Notes under the pieces: model-generated
Told to the model about the DNA's origin: nothing
Databases searched by the model: none
Seen by the model: the letters and a program-made list of their open reading frames with translations, nothing else
From: Miltoncostaea oceani
Lineage (GTDB): Bacteria; Actinomycetota; Thermoleophilia; Miltoncostaeales; Miltoncostaeaceae
Assembly: GCF_018141545.1 (NCBI RefSeq)
Contig: NZ_CP064358.1
Coordinates: 1-46,598 of the forward strand
Reading direction: 5' to 3'
Length of the DNA stretch: 46,598 bases
Shown: positions 8,178-16,751 of the stretch, one piece after another
How positions within the stretch are numbered: position 1 is the stretch's first letter
Layout: each line of letters begins with the position of its first letter
Position numbers and translations under genes: made by a program

Positions 8178-10024
8178 GCCGAGGCGCCGCTCCCGATGAG
8201 GTCGTAGACCGTGTTGCGCCGCGCCGGGGTCCGGCCGGCGCCGCGGATCGTCGCCTCGATCTCCTCGGGGGTGGCGAGCTGCCCGTGGGCGGCGCCCGAC
8301 GCCCGGGAGATGTTCTCGTCCATGAGGGTCCCCCCGAAGTCGTTGCACCCGGCCTCGAGGAGGCGCGCCCCGCCGGACAGGCCGAGCTTCACCCACGACG
8401 CCTGGATGTTGTCGATCAGGCCGTCGAGGGCGATCCGCCCGACGGCGTGGACGAGGACGACCTCGTCCCACGTCGGGCCGGGCCGTGACCGGCCCTGCAG
8501 GAAGATCGGGGACCCCATGTGCACGAACGGCAGCGGCACGAACTCCGTGAACCCGCCGGTGCGGCGCTGGATCTGGCGGAGCACCTCCAGGTGGTTCGCC
8601 CACGCCCGCGGTCCGTCGATGTGGCCCATCATCATCGTGGTCGTCGCCCGCAACCCCAGCTCGTGGGCGGTGATCATCACCTCCGCCCACTCTGCGGTGC
8701 GGACCTTGTCGGGGCACAGGTGGGCCCGGACGCGGTCGTCGAGGATCTCGGCGGCGGTGCCGGGGAGGGTCCCGAGGCCGGCGTCGCGGAGGCGGGTGAG
8801 GAACTCCCGGACGGTGATCCCGAGGGTGTGGGCGCCCTGCCACACCTCCAGCGGCGTGAAGCCGTGGACGTGCATCTCGGGGAGGCGCTCCTTGATCCCC
8901 TCGAGCACCGAGACGTAGAAGTCACCGGTGAAGTCGGGGTGGATGCCGCCCTGCAGGCACACCTCCGTCGCGCCCCGCTCCCACGCCTCGACGGAGCGGT
9001 GGACGACCTCGTGGACGTTCAGGATGTACGGGTCGCCGCGGAGGTTCATGCTCTTCGGGCCCCGCGAGAAGCCGCAGAAGCCGCACCGGAAGTAGCACTG
9101 GTTCGTGTAGTTGATGTTGCGGTTCACGACGTAGGTGACGGTGTCGCCGTTGCGGCGGACGCGCAGGGCGTCGGCGACCCGCGCGACGGCCTCCACCTCC
9201 GGGCCGCGGGCCCGGAACAGCCGCTCGATCTCCGCGACCCGCGGTGGGGTGCCCTCCAGGGACCGGCCGAGGATCCCGGCGAGGTCCGGGGCGATGCGCG
9301 ACAGGCCCTCGTCGGGGTCCGCGCCACGCCAGTCGTCGTCCTCCCACTCGGCGGACAGGCGCCGCGCGGGGACGGGGGGCTCCTCGTCACGTCCCGGCGC
9401 CCACGTGTACCGGGGCCGCGACGCGCCGGACCCGTCGATCTGGCCGAGCCACGCCGTGAACAGGGGGCGGGCGAGGTCACGGCGGGCGTCGTCGATCTCG
9501 GTCTCGGGCGGCAGCGCCGTCCGCTCCACGAGGGGGCGGGGGGCGACGGCGTCGCGGAGGGCCCCGACCCGCGCGGGCTCCCAGTCGCCGACGACGAGGT
9601 CGACGGCCCCGGCGGCGATCGCGTCGAGGGCCTCCTCGAGGGTGTCGACCACCACCGACACGCGGGTGGCGATGCCGGGCAGCCACCCCAGCTCGATGGC
9701 CTCGTCGAGGCCGGCGGGGGTGGTCCGCAGGAACGCCGCCCCGGTGCGCACGAGGGCGTCGAGGACGTCGGCGCGGGGGCCTTCGTGGCGGACGGTGATC
9801 CGCCAGCCCCCGACGCCGCGGGCGAGGAGGGCCATCGCCTGGTCGGGGGCCACCACCCACGCGAGGGCGGGGGCGTCGGCGCGGTCCGTCTCGACGGGGA
9901 CGAGCCGCTCCTCGAGGACGGCGGCGACGGCGGCGTCGTCGAGGCCGGCGGCCTCCCGGACACGGGCCCGGCCGGCGGTGGCGGCGGCCCCGGCGGGGAG
10001 GGTGCGGCAGAAGGTGATGCTCAT
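8174..10024 (-). CDS. cofH: CofH radical SAM subunit of Fo synthase with large N-terminal extension
   Basis: Together with CofG makes the deazaflavin Fo from tyrosine and a pyrimidine ribityl precursor. The last ~370 residues are ordinary CofH: TYVVNRNINYTNQC then the [4Fe-4S] cysteines C310-x3-C314-x2-C317, CLQGGIHPDF, and EAGCNDFGGTLMDENIS near the end. Residues 1 to about 245 are not part of CofH or of the CofG-CofH linker in FbiC as I know them. They look like a folded alpha/beta domain (a stretch RVSVVVDTLEEALDAIAAGA then DLVVGDWEPARVGALRDAV) followed by an acidic linker at 210-240. The ATG overlaps the cofG stop (ATGA), which supports this start, although a later internal start is not excluded. 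Function of the extension is unknown. Confidence 0.92.
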   Translation of the reverse strand: MSITFCRTLPAGAAATAGRARVREAAGLDDAAVAAVLEERLVPVETDRADAPALAWVVAPDQAMALLARGVGGWRITVRHEGPRADVLDALVRTGAAFLRTTPAGLDEAIELGWLPGIATRVSVVVDTLEEALDAIAAGAVDLVVGDWEPARVGALRDAVAPRPLVERTALPPETEIDDARRDLARPLFTAWLGQIDGSGASRPRYTWAPGRDEEPPVPARRLSAEWEDDDWRGADPDEGLSRIAPDLAGILGRSLEGTPPRVAEIERLFRARGPEVEAVARVADALRVRRNGDTVTYVVNRNINYTNQCYFRCGFCGFSRGPKSMNLRGDPYILNVHEVVHRSVEAWERGATEVCLQGGIHPDFTGDFYVSVLEGIKERLPEMHVHGFTPLEVWQGAHTLGITVREFLTRLRDAGLGTLPGTAAEILDDRVRAHLCPDKVRTAEWAEVMITAHELGLRATTTMMMGHIDGPRAWANHLEVLRQIQRRTGGFTEFVPLPFVHMGSPIFLQGRSRPGPTWDEVVLVHAVGRIALDGLIDNIQASWVKLGLSGGARLLEAGCNDFGGTLMDENISRASGAAHGQLATPEEIEATIRGAGRTPARRNTVYDLIGSGASA

Positions 10025-11241
10025 GCCGGCACCGCCGCCATCGGGTGGGGCGCACCGGGGAGGGCGAGCCCGTCGGCGTCGGCGAGGGACCGGGCGTGGT
10101 CACGGACCCCCGCGTCGACGAAGTCGTCGTCGCGCAGGTACTCGGGGTAGACGGTGAGCCGCTCCCGCAGCTCATAGCCGGAGTCGGCGCAGAGGCGGCG
10201 GAGGCCCTCGATGTCCGGCCACGGCGCCTCGGGGTTCACGAAGTCGGGGGTGAGGGGGGAGACCCCGCCCCAGTCGTTGATGCCCGACAGCAGCAGCGGC
10301 CCGTAGTCGGCCGACAGGTTCGGGGGGGCCTGGATGCTCATCGCCGGGCCCATCACCAGCCGCGCGGTGGCGCAGGCGGTCATCAGCTCGACCAGGCCGG
10401 GTTCGCCGGCGGCGGCCATCGGTGTCCCGGGCTTGGCGCGGAAGTTCTGCACGATGACCTCCTGGATGTGGCCGTAGGACTCGTGCAGCTCGCGCAGCGC
10501 GAGGAGCGCCTCGACGCGCTCACGGACGGTCTCGCCGATGCCGATCAGGATCCCCGACGTGAAGGGGATCCGCAGCTGCCCGGCCCGGCGGATCATGGCG
10601 AGGCGGGTCGCGGGCCGCTTGTCGGGTGCGTGCTCGTGGGGTCCCCCGGGGCCGCACAACCGGTCGGACACCGACTCCAGCATCATCCCCTGGCTCGCCG
10701 AGACCTCCCGCAGCTCCCGCAGCTCCCGCATGCCGAGGATCCCGGCGTTCGGGTGGGGCAGCAGGCCGGTGCGCTCCAGGACCATCCGGCACATCGCCGT
10801 CAGGTACGACTGGGTCGTCTCGTGGCCGAACCGCCGCAGCGCGGCGCGGTGGCTGGGGAACCGGGCCTCGGGGCGGTCGCCGAGGGTGAACAGCGCCTCC
10901 TTGCACCCGAGGCGGCGTCCCGCCTCGGCGACCTGGAGGATCTCGTCGGGGCTCATGGTGTGGGCCCGCGGGTCGGTGTCCAGGTGCGCGAACGTGCAGT
11001 ACGAGCAGACGTCCCGGCACAGGTTCGTGAGGGGGATGAACACCTTGCGGGAGTAGGTGACGACCGGCGGCCGGCCGCGGTCCCGCATCTCGGCGGCGGC
11101 GGCCCACAGGACCGGGTGCTCCGCGCCGCGGACGTCGGCGAGGGCGAGGGCCTGCGCGTCGGTGAGGCGGCGCCCCTCGAGGGCGGCCTCGACGGCGTCG
11201 CGCACGGCGGGACGCAGGGCGGTGAGGGCGGGGGCCGTCAC
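10021..11241 (-). CDS. cofG: CofG radical SAM subunit of Fo synthase
   Basis: N-terminal half-equivalent of FbiC, here a separate 406-aa protein. It generates a radical on the pyrimidine substrate and with CofH builds Fo. The iron-sulfur motif is C75-x3-C79-x2-C82 within PLTNLCRDVCSYCTFA. Later motifs are KEALFTLGDRPE, LPHPNAGIL, PFTSGILIGIGET and GINDWGGVSPLTPD, all typical of CofG. The start GTG 11241 overlaps the upstream crotonase stop (GTGA). A longer open frame continues upstream, but only antisense-like composition is found there. cofG and cofH are coupled by ATGA. Confidence 0.95.
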   Translation of the reverse strand: MTAPALTALRPAVRDAVEAALEGRRLTDAQALALADVRGAEHPVLWAAAAEMRDRGRPPVVTYSRKVFIPLTNLCRDVCSYCTFAHLDTDPRAHTMSPDEILQVAEAGRRLGCKEALFTLGDRPEARFPSHRAALRRFGHETTQSYLTAMCRMVLERTGLLPHPNAGILGMRELRELREVSASQGMMLESVSDRLCGPGGPHEHAPDKRPATRLAMIRRAGQLRIPFTSGILIGIGETVRERVEALLALRELHESYGHIQEVIVQNFRAKPGTPMAAAGEPGLVELMTACATARLVMGPAMSIQAPPNLSADYGPLLLSGINDWGGVSPLTPDFVNPEAPWPDIEGLRRLCADSGYELRERLTVYPEYLRDDDFVDAGVRDHARSLADADGLALPGAPHPMAAVPA

Positions 11242-12080
11242 CCGGGTTCGGGGCCTTCCCCGCCACGGAACTTGCGCCAGTCGGCGGGGCGCTTCTCCTG
11301 GAAGGAGGCGATCCCCTCCGCCGGCTCGACGCCGTGGACGTGGTTGAGGGCCACCAACTCCAACCCGTGCTGGACGGCGCCGTAGAGCTGGTCGGTCTGG
11401 GCGTTCAACGCGATCTTCGCCAACCGCAGGCCCTGGGGGCTGCGGCGGAGGATCTGGTCGCACCACGCATCGACCTCGGCGTCGAGGTCCCCGTCGGGGA
11501 CGACCTTGTTCACCAGGCCCATCTGGAGGGCCTCCTCGGCGGTGTACTGGCGGGTGAGGTAGAGGATCTCCCGGGCCTTCTTCTCCCCGACCGTGGCGGG
11601 CAGGAGCTGGCACCCCCACCACAGGGGGGCCGACCCGATCTTCGGGCCCGCCTGGCCGAAGCGGCCGGACTCCCCCGTGATCGTGAGGTCACAAAGGACG
11701 TTGAGTTCGTTGCCGCCGCCGATGCAGTAGCCGCGGACCTTCACCACGATCGGCTTGCCGTTGTTGCGGATCGCCAGGCCGAGGCGGTCGTGGAGGTGGT
11801 GCAGGGCCCGCTTCTGGGCGAGGGTGCGGGTCGGGTCGCGGACGTCGCCGCCGACGCAGAACGCCCGGTCCCCCGCCCCGGTGAAGACGATCACCCCGAC
11901 CGCCTCGTCGTCGGCGGCGGCCTCGAAGGCCTCGGCGAGTTCCCGGATGGTCTGGGAGCGGAACGCGTTCAGGCGGTCGGGTCGGTTGATGGTGATCGTC
12001 GCCCGGCCACCTGCGACCTCGTAGAGGATGTCCTCGAAGCTGGGAACGGCGGACCTCGGGAGGGATCGTGGCGCGGGCAC
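11238..12080 (-). CDS. Enoyl-CoA hydratase/isomerase-family protein, MenB/BadI-like
   Basis: Crotonase-fold acyl-CoA enzyme, 280 aa. It resembles 1,4-dihydroxynaphthoyl-CoA synthase (MenB) and 2-ketocyclohexanecarboxyl-CoA hydrolase (BadI) more than simple enoyl-CoA hydratases. Evidence is FEDILYE at the N-terminus, ITINRPDRLNAFR, TGAGDRAFCVGGD (oxyanion-hole region), VRGYCIGGGNELNVLCDLTI, FGQAGPKIGS, VGEKKAREI and a C-terminal FQEKRPADWRKF. No other menaquinone genes are in the window, so a ring-opening or ring-forming role in catabolism is possible. The start at GTG 12080 is uncertain by a few codons. It heads a crotonase-cofG-cofH transcript through 4-nt overlaps, an unexpected partner for F420 genes. 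Confidence 0.82.
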   Translation of the reverse strand: MPAPRSLPRSAVPSFEDILYEVAGGRATITINRPDRLNAFRSQTIRELAEAFEAAADDEAVGVIVFTGAGDRAFCVGGDVRDPTRTLAQKRALHHLHDRLGLAIRNNGKPIVVKVRGYCIGGGNELNVLCDLTITGESGRFGQAGPKIGSAPLWWGCQLLPATVGEKKAREILYLTRQYTAEEALQMGLVNKVVPDGDLDAEVDAWCDQILRRSPQGLRLAKIALNAQTDQLYGAVQHGLELVALNHVHGVEPAEGIASFQEKRPADWRKFRGGEGPEPG

Positions 12081-12134
12081 CGCCCGCGGATCGCTGATCC
12101 TAGCGACCTCCCCCCGTCAGGTGCCGGACCATTT

Positions 12135-12234
12135 CGTCTTGCATCGTGATACGGGGGTTCGCGGAGTGCGCCGTCTCCTTGCCGCTCCGGGCACCGGAGG
12201 CGTATGACTCGTTCGTCGCATCAATCACAAGACG
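12135..12234. repeat. Separated inverted repeat CGTCTTG/CAAGACG flanking the IclR promoter
   Basis: CGTCTTG (12135-12141) and its complement CAAGACG (12228-12234) bracket the putative promoter of the IclR-type gene. They could be operator half-sites, but 7 bp across an 86-nt gap can arise by chance. Confidence 0.25.
12179..12208 (+). promoter_or_regulatory. Putative promoter of the IclR-type regulator gene
   Basis: TTGCCG (12179-12184), an 18-nt spacer and TATGAC (12203-12208) lie in the divergent gap between the crotonase and regulator genes. Transcription would begin about 20 nt before the ATG at 12236. Confidence 0.5.
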
Positions 12235-12235
12235 G

Positions 12236-13150
12236 ATGTTCACGATGCGAGACACCGGCGTGGAGACAGTGGAGCAGGGGGAGGAGGCGCCGGACGTACC
12301 GGCCGTCAGCCCCCGCTACCGCATCCAGGCCATCGAGCGGGCGGTCGCGATCCTGAACGCCTTCTCGGTGGACGACCCCGAGCTCGGCGTGACCGAGCTC
12401 GCCGAGCGGGTCGGTCTGCACAAGTCGACGGTCCACCGGTTCATGGTGAACCTCGACGCCGCCGGCCTGGTCGAGCGCAACCCGCGCACCGGCCGCTACC
12501 GCCTCGGGCTCCACATCTTCGAGCTCGGCGGCCTCGTCATGCAGCAGATGAACCTCTGGGACGAGGCCCTGCCCTTCCTGGAGAGCCTCGTCCGCGACAC
12601 CGGCGAGACCGGCCACCTGGCCGTGCTCGACGGGGGGGAGGCCATCTACATCGAACGCGTCGAGGCGCGGCGGGCGCTGCGCGTCCCGTCGGCCATCGGC
12701 CGCGGGTACCCGGCCCACGCCACGAACCTCGGCAAGGTCCTGCTCGCCGACCTCCCGCGTGAGCGGGTGGTCGAGATCGTGTCCGAACGGGGCCTCGCGG
12801 CCTACACGCCGAACACGATCACCGACCTCGGTGCGCTGGAGGCCGAGCTCGAGAGCATCCGCGAACGCGGGTACGCGATCGACGACGAGGAGTACGACGA
12901 GGGCCTGCGCTGCATCGGCGCCGGCGTGCGCGACCACAGCGGGCACGTGGTGTCCGCACTGGGCATCGGGGGCCCGGTCACCCGGATCACCCCCGAGCGC
13001 GTCGACGAGCTGGCCGGCCTGGTGATGGCGGCCGCGAACGGCCTCTCACGCCGTCTGGGTGCGCACCAGTCCGGGGCGTACGCCCCGGCGACCCTGCGCG
13101 TCCGAAACACTGCATCCGAGACGCCGGCCGTGCGGCCGGGCGCGTCGTGA
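12236..13150 (+). CDS. IclR-family transcriptional regulator
   Basis: Predicted dimeric DNA-binding regulator of a catabolic operon. An N-terminal winged helix (YRIQAIERAVAILNAF, then LGVTELAERVGLHKSTVHRFM and GLVERNPRTGRYRLG) is followed by the IclR effector domain, with GETGHLAVLDGGEAIYIERV, the GYPAHATNLGKVLLA segment and AIDDEEYDEGLRCIGAGVRD. About 304 aa from ATG 12236; ATG 12245 is an alternative, and neither has a good Shine-Dalgarno. A C-terminal tail of about 35 residues beyond the domain is extra. It is divergent from the crotonase-cofGH operon and upstream of an aminotransferase gene. Its target and ligand are unknown. Confidence 0.88.
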   Translation: MFTMRDTGVETVEQGEEAPDVPAVSPRYRIQAIERAVAILNAFSVDDPELGVTELAERVGLHKSTVHRFMVNLDAAGLVERNPRTGRYRLGLHIFELGGLVMQQMNLWDEALPFLESLVRDTGETGHLAVLDGGEAIYIERVEARRALRVPSAIGRGYPAHATNLGKVLLADLPRERVVEIVSERGLAAYTPNTITDLGALEAELESIRERGYAIDDEEYDEGLRCIGAGVRDHSGHVVSALGIGGPVTRITPERVDELAGLVMAAANGLSRRLGAHQSGAYAPATLRVRNTASETPAVRPGAS

Positions 13151-13229
13151 GCAGCTGCCGCCCACCCCCGGGGTGAGCGCGCACCGTCCCGAGTCCACGA
13201 CACACACCCCCCAAGGAGATCCAACGACC

Positions 13230-14423
13230 ATGGCGACCACCGCCAGCAATCCCTCCCTGCGACTCTCGAGCCGCACCTCGCATTTCGTGCTCCCCAAGCA
13301 GTGGGCGTCGATGCGCAAGGCCGAGGCCCTCGAGCGGGAGACCGGCAAGCGCGTCATCCACTTCGAGAAGGGCGACTTCCAGGGCGACGAGTTCCGTCCC
13401 GCCCCGCACATCATGGAGGCCTGCGCGAAGGCCGTCGCCGACGGGCACGTGCGCTACGTGCCGGGCCCCGGCCTGCCGGAGCTCCGTGACGCGATCGCCG
13501 AGGAGGCCACCAAGCGCGGCCGCCCGACGGTCCGCGAGGAGGTCCTCGTCACCATGGGCGCCAAGCACGCCCTCACCCAGTCCCTCCTCACGATGGTGGA
13601 CCAGGGCGACGAGGTCATCTTCCCGAACCCCGGCTACCCCCCGGACGAGTTCTGGATCACGTACGCCGGCGGCTCGGTCGTCTACGCGCCGCTCGTCGAG
13701 CCGGACTTCCACTTCGACCTGGACTCGCTCGAGAGCCTGATCACGCCGAAGACGAAGATGCTGATCATCAACTCCCCGCAGCGGCCCAACGGTCAGACCG
13801 TCGGCCAGCTGGAGGAGATCGCCGCGATCTGCACCGAGCACAACGTCATGGTGCTGACGGACGAGATCTTCAGCCACATGGTCTACTCGGGCGCCGAGCA
13901 CAAGACGATCGCCGCCGTCGAGGGCATGGCCGACCGCTCCATCCTGGTCGACACGTTCTCGAAGACGTACATCATGACCGGCTTCCGCATCGGCTGGTGC
14001 GTGGCCAACAAGGACCTGATCACCACGATGGACATCTTCCAGCAGAACTCGGTCACCAACGTGCCCGCGTTCGTGCAGCTGGCGGCCCTCGCGGCGATCA
14101 CCGGCCCGCAGGACCACGTCATCGAGATCACCAAGAAGCTCGAGGGCAAGCGCGACCGCACCGTCGCCGCCCTCAACAAGATGCCCGGCGTCGAGTGCCC
14201 GACCCCCGACGGGTCGTTCTACGTCTTCCCGGACATCCGCGGCACGGGCATGACCGCCCAGCAGTTCGCCGACTACATGATCGAGAACTACCAGGTGGGC
14301 GTCGTGGCCGGCTCGGCCTTCGGCGACCGTGGCGAGGGCCACATCCGCCTGACGTACGCGTGCCCCGACGACGTGCTCGACGAGGGCCTGGACCGCATCC
14401 GCAAGGGGCTCGAGAACCTCTAG
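13230..14423 (+). CDS. Pyridoxal-phosphate aminotransferase, class I/II (aspartate aminotransferase-like)
   Basis: Fold-type I PLP enzyme, 397 aa, moving an amino group between an amino acid and a 2-oxo acid. The PLP lysine is K245 in DTFSKTYIMTGFRIGW. D211 in LTDEIFSH and the region NSPQRPNGQT are also present; the latter varies from the usual NPxNPTG pattern. ATG 13230 is clear, with AAGGAG 12 nt upstream. Substrate is not determined, and the C-terminal half resembles aspartate/tyrosine-type transaminases. It is followed by a long hairpin, so it may be a single-gene or IclR-linked unit. Confidence 0.87.
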   Translation: MATTASNPSLRLSSRTSHFVLPKQWASMRKAEALERETGKRVIHFEKGDFQGDEFRPAPHIMEACAKAVADGHVRYVPGPGLPELRDAIAEEATKRGRPTVREEVLVTMGAKHALTQSLLTMVDQGDEVIFPNPGYPPDEFWITYAGGSVVYAPLVEPDFHFDLDSLESLITPKTKMLIINSPQRPNGQTVGQLEEIAAICTEHNVMVLTDEIFSHMVYSGAEHKTIAAVEGMADRSILVDTFSKTYIMTGFRIGWCVANKDLITTMDIFQQNSVTNVPAFVQLAALAAITGPQDHVIEITKKLEGKRDRTVAALNKMPGVECPTPDGSFYVFPDIRGTGMTAQQFADYMIENYQVGVVAGSAFGDRGEGHIRLTYACPDDVLDEGLDRIRKGLENL

Positions 14424-14436
14424 CCGGCGGTGACGG

Positions 14437-14478
14437 AGGCCGGTGCGTCCCGGGTGCGTGACCGGGGTGCACCGGCCT
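14437..14478 (+). terminator. Hairpin terminator after the aminotransferase
   Basis: AGGCCGGTGC (14437-14446) pairs perfectly with 14469-14478. The 22-nt interior can itself form a CCCGG/CCGGG stem. No strong U tract. Confidence 0.55.
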
Positions 14479-14529
14479 TCCGTATGCTCGACCGCGGTCC
14501 GGAGACCCTGAATCGACAAGGAGTTGCGA

Positions 14530-14982
14530 GTGGCTGAGCGTCTGTTCTGGGAGGAGCTGAACCCCGGCGACGAGGCGGTTTCACTGAACCGCACGATCAC
14601 CGAGGCCGACGTCGTGAACTTCTGCGGCGTGTCCGGCGACTTCAACTGGTTCCACATCGACGACGTGCGTGCATCGGAGTCCGTGTTCGGCAAGCGCGTC
14701 GCCCACGGCATGCTGGTCACCTCCGTCGCGACCGGCCTCCAGGTCGAGAAGATGGAGCCGAAGATCGCCACCGCGGCGTTCGTGGGTCTCAAGGAGTGGG
14801 CGTTCCGCGCCCCCGTCTTCTTCGGTGACACCGTCCGCGTGAAGCGCACCATCGGCGAGAAGTCCGAGCACAAGAACCCCGCTCAGGGCTGGTGCATCTA
14901 CGAGATCGAGGTCCTCAACCAGGAGGACAAGGTCGTGCAGCGCGGTCAGTGGAACATGCTGATCCAGCGCAAGCCGGCCTGA
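14530..14982 (+). CDS. MaoC-type (R)-enoyl-CoA hydratase, hotdog fold
   Basis: Single-hotdog MaoC dehydratase, 150 aa. The catalytic signature is DFNWFH with Asp and His, followed by FGKRVAHGMLVTS. It adds water to a trans-2-enoyl-CoA or a related acyl thioester. Start choice: AAGGAG at 14518-14523 directly abuts a TTG at 14524 but is 6 nt from GTG 14530, so GTG 14530 is used. A possible -10 box TATGCT lies at 14483-14488. Base use is slightly less extreme than in neighbours. A hairpin follows. Confidence 0.87.
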   Translation: MAERLFWEELNPGDEAVSLNRTITEADVVNFCGVSGDFNWFHIDDVRASESVFGKRVAHGMLVTSVATGLQVEKMEPKIATAAFVGLKEWAFRAPVFFGDTVRVKRTIGEKSEHKNPAQGWCIYEIEVLNQEDKVVQRGQWNMLIQRKPA

Positions 14983-14998
14983 CACAGGTCGTCGGCCA

Positions 14999-15031
14999 TG
15001 ACGCCCGGCTCTGACAAGGAGTCGGGCGTCA
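14999..15031 (+). terminator. 13-bp hairpin terminator after maoC-like gene
   Basis: Arms 14999-15011 and 15019-15031 pair at 12 of 13 positions plus one G-T pair, with a 7-nt loop. No U run. Confidence 0.65.
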
Positions 15032-15050
15032 CGCGGCGAACCCCGGGGGC

Positions 15051-15461
15051 ATGGACACCACAGCCCCCACCCACACCATCACCGTCGCCCAGGCCGCCGC
15101 GGCCCTCGGGGTCTCCGAGCGCACGGTCTGGCGGTACCTCAAGTCCGGGCGCCTGCCCGGTGAGACCGTCGGCGAGCCCGGCGCCCAGCGCACCCTGATC
15201 CCGTCCGTCGCCGTCGACGCCCTCCAGGGCGGCCGCGGCGGCGCCGACGCCGACGAGCTGCGCCGTGAACGCGACCGCCTCGTGGCGGAGCTCGCTGCGA
15301 CCCGCGCCGAACGGGACGCCCTCGAGGGACGCGTCGGCGTGCTGCAGCGGGCCCTCTCCACGCCGCTGCGCCCCGGCATCGCCGAGCGGGCACTGTCGCG
15401 GGCCCTCGGGGTCGCCGCCGCCGCCCGCGCACGCGGACCGCGGGTCTACTCCCTGCGCTAG
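15051..15461 (+). CDS. Small helix-turn-helix protein with coiled coil
   Basis: A 136-aa protein with an N-terminal MerR/excisionase-like helix-turn-helix (TVAQAAAALGVSERTVWRYLKSGRLPG, residues ~11-36) and a charged helical segment (DADELRRERDRLVAELAATRAERDALE split at ~66-95) that should form a coiled coil and dimerise. The end is Ala/Arg-rich. It is probably a DNA-binding regulator or accessory protein; no target is apparent. No Shine-Dalgarno precedes ATG 15051. It sits alone between two strong hairpins. Confidence 0.7.
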   Translation: MDTTAPTHTITVAQAAAALGVSERTVWRYLKSGRLPGETVGEPGAQRTLIPSVAVDALQGGRGGADADELRRERDRLVAELAATRAERDALEGRVGVLQRALSTPLRPGIAERALSRALGVAAAARARGPRVYSLR

Positions 15462-15470
15462 GTCGACCGC

Positions 15471-15497
15471 CCCCCGGGCCGCGACGCGGCCCGGGGG
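15471..15497. terminator. Perfect 12-bp bidirectional hairpin terminator
   Basis: CCCCCGGGCCGC (15471-15482) and 15486-15497 pair perfectly over a GAC loop, between two convergent genes. Confidence 0.75.
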
Positions 15498-15508
15498 AGG
15501 GGACCGTC

Positions 15509-16651
15509 CTAGAGGCCGAGCTCCTTGCTGATGATCAGCTGCTGGATCTCGCTGGTGCCCTCCGTGATGGAGGCGAGCTTGGCGTCGCGGTAGTACCGCT
15601 CCACCGGGTACTCGACGACGTAGCCGTAGCCGCCGTGGATCTGGACGGCCTCACGGCAGACGTAGTCGGCGACCTCCGCGGAGAAGTACTTGGCCATCGA
15701 GGCCTCCTTCACGCACGGCTTGCCGTTCGAGTAGAGCCACGCGGCCTTGTAGGCGAGGCTCTTCGCCGCCTCGATGCGGGTCGCCATGTCGGCGAGCTTG
15801 AAGCGGATCGCCTGGAACTTGGAGAGGCTCCGGCCGAACGCCTCGCGCTCGGTGGCGTACTGGCGGGCGGCCTCGAAGGCGGCCTCCGCGATCGCCGCCG
15901 ACTTCACGCCGTGGGAGACGCGGCCCGTGATGAGGGCCTCCATCAGGGCCCCGAAGGCGCCCTCCTTACCGCCGAGGAGGGCGTCCTCGCCGACCTCGCA
16001 GTCCTCGAACAGCAGCTCCGCCGTGTCCGAGGAGCGGTGGCCCATCTTCTCCAGCTTGCGGGTCACCTCGAAGCCGGGGGTCTCCCGGTCGACGATGAAG
16101 ACGCTGATGCCCTCACCGCGCTTGGTCTTGTCGGTGTAGGCCGCGACGAGGCAGTAGTCGCAGATCGTCCCGTTGGTGATGAAGTTCTTGCGGCCGTTGA
16201 TGACGTAGCCGCCGTTCTTCTTCTCGGCGCGGGTCGCGAGGCCGGCGGCGTCCGAGCCGGTGTTCGGCTCGGTGATCGCGTAGGCGCCGATGATCTCCCC
16301 GGCGATGGACCGCGGCAGGTACTTCTCCCGCTGCGCGTCGGTGCCGAACTTGTAGATCGGGAACGCCGCGAGGTCGGCGTGGGCGTTCACCGAGGCGGTG
16401 ATGCCGGCCGAGACCTTCGCCATCTCCTCCACGAAGATGCACTCGGTGATCTTGTCGGCCCCGATGCCGCCGTACTCCTCGGGGAAGACGATCCCGAGGA
16501 GGCCGAGCTCGCCCAGCATCGGCAGGACCTGGACCGGGAACTTCTCGTTGCGCTCCGCCTCCTCGACCAGCGGGAGGATCTCCCCCTGGGCGAACTCGCG
16601 GACCATCTGGCGCAGGTCCTCCTGCTCCTCCGTGAAGGCGTAGCTCAGCAT
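15509..16651 (-). CDS. Acyl-CoA dehydrogenase
   Basis: FAD-dependent acyl-CoA dehydrogenase, 380 aa, making the trans-2-enoyl-CoA in beta-oxidation. Family features are [37 protein letters not shown] (flavin contacts), GRKNFITNG, a central [44 protein letters not shown] and the C-terminal ITEGTSEIQ with the probable catalytic Glu. ATG 16651 follows a GAGG site 8 nt upstream; the extra open frame further upstream is not conserved-looking. Divergent from an SDR gene. Confidence 0.93.
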   Translation of the reverse strand: MLSYAFTEEQEDLRQMVREFAQGEILPLVEEAERNEKFPVQVLPMLGELGLLGIVFPEEYGGIGADKITECIFVEEMAKVSAGITASVNAHADLAAFPIYKFGTDAQREKYLPRSIAGEIIGAYAITEPNTGSDAAGLATRAEKKNGGYVINGRKNFITNGTICDYCLVAAYTDKTKRGEGISVFIVDRETPGFEVTRKLEKMGHRSSDTAELLFEDCEVGEDALLGGKEGAFGALMEALITGRVSHGVKSAAIAEAAFEAARQYATEREAFGRSLSKFQAIRFKLADMATRIEAAKSLAYKAAWLYSNGKPCVKEASMAKYFSAEVADYVCREAVQIHGGYGYVVEYPVERYYRDAKLASITEGTSEIQQLIISKELGL

Positions 16652-16715
16652 TCGGCAACCTCGACCGGGTCGTTGGCCGTCGCCGCGGGCCGCGGCCGAC
16701 GGTAAAGGTCCGGAA

Positions 16716-16721
16716 AGTCTA
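16716..16721 (-). promoter_or_regulatory. -10 box (TAGACT) for the acyl-CoA dehydrogenase gene
   Basis: Read on the minus strand, TAGACT lies about 64 nt before the ATG at 16651 in the divergent gap. No clear -35. The same hexamer serves the opposite gene 17 bp away. Confidence 0.4.
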
Positions 16722-16737
16722 CCCGCGCGCCTCCCGA

Positions 16738-16743
16738 TAGACT
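16738..16743 (+). promoter_or_regulatory. -10 box (TAGACT) for a leaderless SDR transcript
   Basis: TAGACT ends 8 nt before GTG 16752, so the transcript probably starts at or next to the start codon. No Shine-Dalgarno is seen. Confidence 0.5.
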
Positions 16744-16751
16744 GACCATCC

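Noticed and set aside
11242-11622. Upstream extension of cofG
   Set aside because: It lies antisense-like within the crotonase gene's coding strand in another frame, is Arg/Pro-rich, and the GTG at 11241 gives a normal-length CofG with a GTGA overlap.
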